In this document: positions 6,605 through 10,636 of the stretch, piece after piece
How the letters are laid out: every line of letters begins with the position of its first letter
Position numbering within the stretch: the first letter of the stretch is position 1
NCBI GenBank assembly: GCA_002400675.1
Contig: NVQY01000003.1
Location: forward strand, 12,923 to 23,558
DNA: 10,636 nt
Reading direction: 5' to 3'
From: Paracoccaceae bacterium
GTDB taxonomy: Bacteria > Pseudomonadota > Alphaproteobacteria > Rhodobacterales > Rhodobacteraceae
Made by a program: the position numbers and the translations under genes
The notes under the pieces: generated by a model
The model's input: the letters and a program-made list of their open reading frames with translations, nothing else
Told to the model about the DNA's origin: nothing
Databases searched by the model: none

Positions 6605-7660
6605 TTATTCCCATTCCAGTTCAACATAGGCGTTGGTGGCGTTGCGCGCGTTGAAGGCGTCGAACATGCGCCAGTCGCCTTGCAGGTCGTCGCCAAGGTG
6701 GCGGATCGCGGTTTGCAGGCTTTCACCGTTCGTCAACGCCGCGCGCACCTCGCGGCGCAGGGCGCGCAGATACTCAAGCGTCGGCATCAGCCCGTCGGGA
6801 TGTTTGGCCACCAACCGCCCGTGACCGGGGATGATCGCGGTGACGGGGGTTTTTGCCAGCGCCTCTAACACGGTGATCCAGCCGTTGATCGACCCGTCCA
6901 GCGCCGGGACGTGTTGCAGGAACACCAGATCGCCGGTCCATAATGTGTCGGAAGTCGCGTCATAAACGCTAAGATCGTTGTTGGTATGCGCGGTGGGGTA
7001 GGCCTGAAGCCGCAGCGCCCGCGCGCCCAGATCAATCTGTTGCGTGTCTCTAATGCCTTGATCGGGCAGGATAACCCGGGTTCCATGCATGACCTTTTCC
7101 CCCAACAGACGCTGCATGTTGGCGACATAGGATTCGGCGCGGATCGCGATGGCGGTTTTGAGTTGCGCACTACCGATCACAGTGGCCCCGGCTTCGGCGA
7201 AGACATCGGCCCCAAGGATGTGATCGGGGTGCATATGCGTCAGGATCAGCCAGCGGATCGGCAGGTCGGTTTGCTGACGGATCGCCAGATACAGCGCCTC
7301 GCCGGTGAACCGCGTGGTGCCGGCGTCGATCACCGCAACCGCGTCCGCGCCGATGATAAAGCCGGTGTTGGCCACGTCCCCATTGCCGCCGGGGGTGACA
7401 TCGGCGACCTGACCAAAATGCACGAATTGGCCGGGCGAGATTTCCACGACTTCGGCTGCGCGGTCCTGCAAGGCCGCGACCGCCTCGCAGCGGTAGCCGT
7501 TGTTCGTGTACCCTGCGCGGGTTTTGGTCCAGCGCGCCACCACGTCGGGGGCGGCGATTTCGCATTGCGCGCGGGTCATTGCGACGGGTACGGGCAGCAC
7601 ATGGTCGGCGCAAAGCGGTCCAAGGCACAGGGAGGCGACGATTTCGAACAGGGGCATCAT
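6605..7660 (-). CDS. Quinoprotein relay system zinc metallohydrolase (SoxH/glyoxalase II-like)
   Basis: The product is 351 residues with a metallo-beta-lactamase fold. The canonical di-metal site is complete: T141-HMHPDH (142-147), then AHTNND, TGDLVF and IPGHGRL carrying the later His, Asp and His ligands. The N-terminal 60 residues carry four cysteines (C12, C17, C33, C58) before the hydrolase domain, the arrangement I associate with the family called quinoprotein relay system zinc metallohydrolase 2. Relatives include SoxH and hydroxyacylglutathione hydrolase, so a thioester or thiol-adduct hydrolase role is plausible but unproven. The start ATG at 7660 overlaps the TGA of the CxxxCW gene (ATGATG; 7657 is the alternative). 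The N-terminus is hydrophobic (LFEIVASLCLGPLCA) but has no Lys or Arg before it, so secretion is uncertain. The frame extends upstream to 7807, but that part is the shadow of the neighbouring gene. It is followed by the pqqA promoter region. Confidence 0.9.
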   Translation of the reverse strand: MMPLFEIVASLCLGPLCADHVLPVPVAMTRAQCEIAAPDVVARWTKTRAGYTNNGYRCEAVAALQDRAAEVVEISPGQFVHFGQVADVTPGGNGDVANTGFIIGADAVAVIDAGTTRFTGEALYLAIRQQTDLPIRWLILTHMHPDHILGADVFAEAGATVIGSAQLKTAIAIRAESYVANMQRLLGEKVMHGTRVILPDQGIRDTQQIDLGARALRLQAYPTAHTNNDLSVYDATSDTLWTGDLVFLQHVPALDGSINGWITVLEALAKTPVTAIIPGHGRLVAKHPDGLMPTLEYLRALRREVRAALTNGESLQTAIRHLGDDLQGDWRMFDAFNARNATNAYVELEWE

Positions 7661-8211
7661 TGGCTTTGGAATACTTTCAGGCGGGTGGTGGGCCAGTCCC
7701 AGAAGGTCCAGCCGGTGCTGCCGTCGCGATACCAGAACACGTGGGTATAGCCGCGCGTCACCGCCCGTTTGGCGGCGTTCCACGACATCCAGCAATTGGC
7801 GCGGCACAAGAACACCATGGGCACCGCGCGGTCGCCGCCGGTCACCGCCATCAGGCCGGCGTCAAGCTGGGCCAGCGCCGCGGCGTCGAGGGTTCCAAAG
7901 CCGACATCCGGCAGCCAGATCGCGCCGGGCACGGATTGGCGTGACCGCCCGTGCCAGACCGCATCCTCGGGCAGGCTTTTGGGGCGGGCAAGGTTGGGCA
8001 TCACGTCGATAAACACCACCCGCCCCGAGCGCCAAAGCGCATAGGCCGCGTCGTCGCCGATGGTGATCGCGCCGGCCAGATCATCAGGCACGGGTGCGTC
8101 ATAATCGGATTGCCGATAGCCTTGCGGGGATTGGACGCCTTGCGCCAGCGCCGCGCCGGTCAGACCGAGGCAAAGCGCAAGAGGCATGGCCCATTTTACG
8201 ACCCATTTCAT
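7657..8211 (-). CDS. PQQ-dependent catabolism-associated CxxxCW motif protein (rhodanese-like)
   Basis: The product is 184 residues, with a signal peptide: basic MKWVVKW, then a hydrophobic core, and cleavage after ALA at about 23, so the mature protein is periplasmic. The hallmark is FLCRANCWMSWNAAKRA, giving C136-x3-C140-W141 in the position of a rhodanese active-site loop. The region before it (VVFIDVMPNL, then a SVPGAIWLPDVG segment at 93-104) follows the rhodanese layout. The family is known from its consistent link to PQQ-dependent alcohol metabolism; a redox or sulfur-transfer role is suspected, none proven. The start at 8211 is 11 bases after the SoxYZ-like gene stop, and the end overlaps the metallohydrolase gene by 4 bases. 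The Shine-Dalgarno is weak (GC-rich leader), suggesting coupling to the upstream gene. Confidence 0.9.
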   Translation of the reverse strand: MKWVVKWAMPLALCLGLTGAALAQGVQSPQGYRQSDYDAPVPDDLAGAITIGDDAAYALWRSGRVVFIDVMPNLARPKSLPEDAVWHGRSRQSVPGAIWLPDVGFGTLDAAALAQLDAGLMAVTGGDRAVPMVFLCRANCWMSWNAAKRAVTRGYTHVFWYRDGSTGWTFWDWPTTRLKVFQSQ

Positions 8212-8222
8212 CGCGCGCCGCG

Positions 8223-9095
8223 TCAGGTGCCGGACCGCAGGGCAAAGGTTTCGGTAAATTCACTGCCCTCGGTATCGACCACACGCACCGACATTTCCGC
8301 CGCACCGTTGTCTATATAGCTGAACCGGAACGACGGGTTTTCACTGATCGAAAAGCCGCCAAGCATGGTGAACAGCATCTCATCGCCCAGTTTGACCTCG
8401 ATAAAGTCGATATAGCGCGCGTCAATCGCGTCCAGCGTGCCAGAGCGCACTTGCAGCCCGGTAAAATTCGGGTGGCGGATCATCAATTGCACGTCGCGCG
8501 TGGCACCCGGAGCCTCGTTGCTTTGACCAGCCGAGGTGTCAAATTGTTTCAGCCGCATCTGGCCCATGGTTGCCAGCGCCGCCACCGGATCGCGGGAAAC
8601 GGCGGCCGAACAGCCGCCCGCTGCCTCGACGAAACGGCCAACCATAAAGGTGCGCCCGTCCTCAAGCGTGGCCACCGCGCGGATGTTGGAGAACACATCA
8701 TAGCGCACCCGCGATTCAAACGTCACAGCGCCCATCGCCTTGCCGAATACGAACTCAGCCGCCAGCGGCATCGGGTTTTCGTCAACCACGATCTTGAGGT
8801 TGGTGATGCGCATGCCGGTATCGTCGCGCTGGCGCAGGGTGAACGGCACGGTGGCGGCGTCAAACGCCTGCACCGGCGCGTCAAGCGCCATCAGGTCTTC
8901 GCCATCAAGCACCAGCGCCGCGCCCACCGTTTCCTCGCGCAGGAAATCAGTCCAAGAGTCGCTTTGGCGCATCGGGTTGGGGGTTTTCATGTAGTCGGGC
9001 AGAAAGCTGGACGACCCCCCGGCCATGGCCGCGAATGGCAGCGCAACCGCAAGGGACAGGGCGCAAAGAAGGGTTCTGGTTGTTGGTGCTGACAT
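8223..9095 (-). CDS. Quinoprotein dehydrogenase-associated SoxYZ-like carrier (SoxY-SoxZ fusion)
   Basis: The product is 290 residues. A Sec signal peptide (TRTLLCALSLAVALPFAAMA, cleaved near 25) sends it to the periplasm. Residues 40-165 resemble SoxY and end in EAAGGCSAA, with C162 equivalent to the GGCGG carrier cysteine of SoxY; C162 is the only cysteine of the mature chain. Residues 178-288 resemble SoxZ (RLKQFDTSAG, VQLMIRHPN, FIEVKLGDEMLF, ISENPSFRFSYI). In thiosulfate oxidation SoxYZ carries sulfur intermediates on this cysteine; in this fused family, which clusters with PQQ dehydrogenases, the cargo is unknown. The start is ATG 9095, with GGAG (9104-9107) 8 bases upstream; the frame extends to a TTG at 9146, but that would put 17 residues before the signal peptide. 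It lies 122 bases after the cytochrome/binding-protein gene, with a possible promoter in the gap. Confidence 0.93.
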   Translation of the reverse strand: MSAPTTRTLLCALSLAVALPFAAMAGGSSSFLPDYMKTPNPMRQSDSWTDFLREETVGAALVLDGEDLMALDAPVQAFDAATVPFTLRQRDDTGMRITNLKIVVDENPMPLAAEFVFGKAMGAVTFESRVRYDVFSNIRAVATLEDGRTFMVGRFVEAAGGCSAAVSRDPVAALATMGQMRLKQFDTSAGQSNEAPGATRDVQLMIRHPNFTGLQVRSGTLDAIDARYIDFIEVKLGDEMLFTMLGGFSISENPSFRFSYIDNGAAEMSVRVVDTEGSEFTETFALRSGT

Positions 9096-9146
9096 GGGCA
9101 AGGCTCCGGTTATGGGCGCAAATGACTCCGTCTGATTATGGGCCAA

Positions 9147-9174
9147 AGGGTACGTGCGGTTTGAAGCAAGTCAA
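9147..9174 (-). promoter_or_regulatory. Weak candidate promoter before the SoxYZ-like gene
   Basis: The minus strand has TTGACT (9169-9174), 16 bases, then TACCCT (9147-9152), matching the most conserved T, A and T of the -10 box. It falls in the 122-base gap before the SoxYZ-like gene. The -10 match is poor, so the relay genes could equally be read through from upstream. Confidence 0.25.
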
Positions 9175-9202
9175 ATCACATTGGTCCGAAAATTGGCGAC
9201 CC

Positions 9203-9216
9203 GCGACTAAAGTCGC
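9203..9216. repeat. Stem-loop just after the cytochrome/binding-protein gene
   Basis: GCGACTAAAGTCGC is a perfect inverted repeat (5-base stem GCGAC/GTCGC around a 4-base loop) and starts two bases after the stop codon at 9218-9220. No direct T run follows, so it is a weak terminator at most; transcript attenuation or 3'-end protection are possible. Confidence 0.4.
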
Positions 9217-9217
9217 A

Positions 9218-10486
9218 TCAGCGGCGCATGATGATGTCCTGAATGGTCAGGTATTTCTGTACCCATGGCTGGCGCGGGGGCGAATAGGTCTGTTTGCTTT
9301 TCACCGCCAGCGCCGCCATCGTGCCATCCCCAACCATTTCATTGATCACCGGGTCGATCCAATCCAGCAGGTCGCGGTTCCGTTTCAGCATGGCCACGCT
9401 TAGGTTAAAGCCAATCGGGTGGCGGTATTCGTCCAGCACCAAAGTACTGATCGGGTTCTGTTTCTTGTGGAAATCATAGGCACCGATGGTGACAAGGGCG
9501 GCGTCGAATTCGCCCTGCTCCATGCGCCACAGGAAATCCGCGCCGGGGTTAAAGGTCTGCACCTGCGCGGTCATTTTGTTGGTGCCCTGCCGCAGGGTCA
9601 GGATACCGGCAAGGGTGCCCTGTTCGGCACCAATGCGAAGCCCCTGCATGTCGGCAATCTGGGTGATCTCGCGTTCAAACTCTGCCGTGCGATAGACCAC
9701 GCCCATTTCCATGCGCGCATAGGGGTCCGACACGCTGATCGGTTCCAGATCGACCTGAAACTCCATCCCCATGCTGTCGGGTTTGTTGTCCCAGCGCGGC
9801 AAGGCGGCGCGGGTTTTGTAAAACGCGCTGAGCGAGGTTTCATACAGCGCAAATCCCGGCATGATGTCGCACAGCCCGTAGGCCAGCATGGCGTAGGCTT
9901 CGCGCACCGGCGAACTTTCCTCTTCCGGCTCGCTTTCGAACCACTCAACCGCCAGCGTCAGGTCCATGCGGTCTGCCAGTGCCGCCGCCACTTCGTAATC
10001 CAGTCCCGCCCCGCCTTTTGAGCGGCGCGACGACATCACGCCGCCATTCTTGGCCAGACAGGCGGTCAGCGTGCCCGGCGCAATCAGCAATGCGCTTGGG
10101 TCGGGCACGTCTTTGGCCGCCGCCGCGTCCTGGGTATGGGAGGATTCAAACGGGCCGGGTTCCTTGCCGGCGCGGGTGGTCACATAGTGCCACAGCAGGT
10201 CGAATTCTTCCGGCAGCAAGACGTCGCCCCAGGCCGGCATGTCGCCGCGCCCATTGGTGACCGAGGCCACGAACCGGTCCTTTTGGTCCTTGGGGAATTT
10301 CCTGAGATCGAACGACGAGGTGCCCGGATTGACCATGTTCTTGCCATGGCAATGGGCGCAGAACATTTCAAAGACACCACGTTCCTTTTTCAACAGATCT
10401 TCGGGCGATAACGGGTCTTGTTGCGCAAAAGCTGGCGCCCCTAAGAGCGCCAGCGTGCACAATGACAGTGCAAGTTTTACAATCAT
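9218..10486 (-). CDS. Cytochrome c fused to MxaJ/XoxJ-like periplasmic binding protein
   Basis: The product is 422 residues. A signal peptide (MIVKLALSLCTLALLGAPAFA) ends at about 21. Residues 30-110 form a class I cytochrome c: heme motif C43-A-H-C46-H47 and a distal Met in GDMPAW (M83). A short Ala/Pro-rich linker (111-132) leads to a type 3 periplasmic substrate-binding domain (about 133-415). That domain has GGAGLDYEVAAALADRM, and C143 and C206 are possible disulfide partners. In methanol oxidation systems the cytochrome (MxaG/XoxG) takes electrons from the PQQ dehydrogenase, and MxaJ/XoxJ is a binding-protein fold that interacts with it and may help its maturation. Here the two roles sit in one chain. 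ATG 10486 gives a clean signal peptide; a GTG at 10501 overlaps the upstream TGA (GTGA) and would add five residues. It directly follows the dehydrogenase gene. No ABC permease is nearby, which argues against transport. Confidence 0.92.
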   Translation of the reverse strand: MIVKLALSLCTLALLGAPAFAQQDPLSPEDLLKKERGVFEMFCAHCHGKNMVNPGTSSFDLRKFPKDQKDRFVASVTNGRGDMPAWGDVLLPEEFDLLWHYVTTRAGKEPGPFESSHTQDAAAAKDVPDPSALLIAPGTLTACLAKNGGVMSSRRSKGGAGLDYEVAAALADRMDLTLAVEWFESEPEEESSPVREAYAMLAYGLCDIMPGFALYETSLSAFYKTRAALPRWDNKPDSMGMEFQVDLEPISVSDPYARMEMGVVYRTAEFEREITQIADMQGLRIGAEQGTLAGILTLRQGTNKMTAQVQTFNPGADFLWRMEQGEFDAALVTIGAYDFHKKQNPISTLVLDEYRHPIGFNLSVAMLKRNRDLLDWIDPVINEMVGDGTMAALAVKSKQTYSPPRQPWVQKYLTIQDIIMRR

Positions 10487-10497
10487 TGGTTCTCTTG

Positions 10498-10636
10498 TCA
10501 CTCCACCAGTGCAAAGGTCCAGACGCTGCCGCCTGCCGGGTAATCGGCCAGACGCTCATCGCCCGAGAACAACGCATAGACCGCGCCGCCACCTGACAGG
10601 ACGGTCACATATTGGGTGCCGTCCTTTTCCCAGGTC
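10498..10636 (-). CDS. PQQ-dependent alcohol dehydrogenase, C-terminal end (runs off right edge)
   Basis: Only the last 45 residues and the stop are present. They read TWEKDGTQYVTVLSGGG, then AVYALFSGDERLA, and finish GGSVWTFALVE. The DGxQYVxVxSG segment followed by a GG-x-hydrophobic-F-x-L ending is the usual C-terminus of the methanol/ethanol family of quinoprotein dehydrogenases (eight-bladed propeller, periplasmic, PQQ plus Ca2+ or lanthanide). The usual GWGG after the serine reads GGGA here. The following cytochrome/XoxJ gene and the relay and pqq genes support the call. Whether it is XoxF (lanthanide) or ExaA/PedH-like cannot be told, because the metal-binding residues lie outside the window. 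The stop is 11 bases before the next ATG. Confidence 0.8.
   Translation of the reverse strand, partial: TWEKDGTQYVTVLSGGGAVYALFSGDERLADYPAGGSVWTFALVE

Noticed and set aside
7661..7807. Upstream extension of the metallohydrolase frame by 49 residues
   Set aside because: It is out-of-frame sequence of the CxxxCW gene, Arg-rich and without family resemblance; the ATGA overlap at 7660 is the natural start.
8094..9092. A 332-codon open frame on the plus strand, and a 254-codon one at 6986-7750
   Set aside because: They lie antisense to the SoxYZ-like and metallohydrolase genes, have no recognisable family features, are rich in Arg/His/Ala as expected from reversed GC-rich coding DNA, and lack ribosome binding sites.
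8223..9095. A genuine thiosulfate-oxidising Sox system
   Set aside because: SoxY and SoxZ parts are fused, SoxAX, SoxB and SoxCD are absent, and all neighbours are PQQ-related.
9096..9146. TTG start for the SoxYZ-like protein at 9146
   Set aside because: It would place 17 extra residues before a normal signal peptide, whereas ATG 9095 has a GGAG at 8 bases.
9218..10120. Reading the binding-protein domain as part of an ABC transporter
   Set aside because: No permease or ATPase gene is near, it is fused to a cytochrome c, and the position behind a PQQ dehydrogenase fits the MxaJ/XoxJ role.
1..10636. CRISPR arrays, tRNA or rRNA genes, insertion sequences, toxin-antitoxin or defence genes
   Set aside because: No regularly spaced repeats, no recognisable transposase or integrase, and no RNA gene was seen by eye; nearly all of the window is filled with minus-strand metabolic genes.

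Overview
The window looks like chromosomal DNA of a GC-rich alphaproteobacterium, most likely of the Rhodobacteraceae/Roseobacter group. That placement is inferred from gene content, protein style and codon use; no rRNA or other marker gene is present. Every gene I can support is on the minus strand, so transcription runs from high to low coordinates.

Region 1 (10636 to about 6605) holds the periplasmic parts of a PQQ-dependent alcohol oxidation system. In order of transcription these are: the C-terminal tail of a PQQ-dependent dehydrogenase cut by the right edge; a cytochrome c fused to a MxaJ/XoxJ-type periplasmic binding protein; a SoxYZ-like carrier fusion; a small secreted protein with a CxxxCW motif and rhodanese-like flavour; and a SoxH/glyoxalase II-like zinc metallohydrolase. 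The last three form the so-called quinoprotein relay set, whose chemistry is not established.

Region 2 (6560 to 3353) is a compact PQQ biosynthesis operon, pqqA-B-C-D-E. The 33-residue precursor gene pqqA has its own good ribosome binding site and a plausible sigma70-type promoter just upstream. pqqB, C, D and E overlap by 4 to 8 bases and are probably translationally coupled. No pqqF/pqqG-type protease is in the window.

Region 3 (3319 to 611) holds a FIST-domain protein (a putative small-ligand sensor module without an output domain), which starts 45 bases after pqqE from a near-perfect Shine-Dalgarno sequence, and then a MATE-family multidrug/sodium antiporter.

Region 4 (610 to 1) has a 235-base intergenic stretch with possible promoter elements and an inverted repeat, then the N-terminal 124 residues of a GSCFA-domain protein that runs off the left edge. 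This part is visibly more A/T-rich than the rest.

The working picture is as follows. PqqA is crosslinked by PqqE with the chaperone PqqD and matured by PqqB and PqqC to PQQ. PQQ loads the periplasmic dehydrogenase, which passes electrons to the fused cytochrome. The SoxYZ-like carrier, the CxxxCW protein and the metallohydrolase act as accessory factors of unknown mechanism. The most notable points are the cytochrome-XoxJ fusion, the Sox-derived relay trio, and the FIST protein attached to the PQQ operon.
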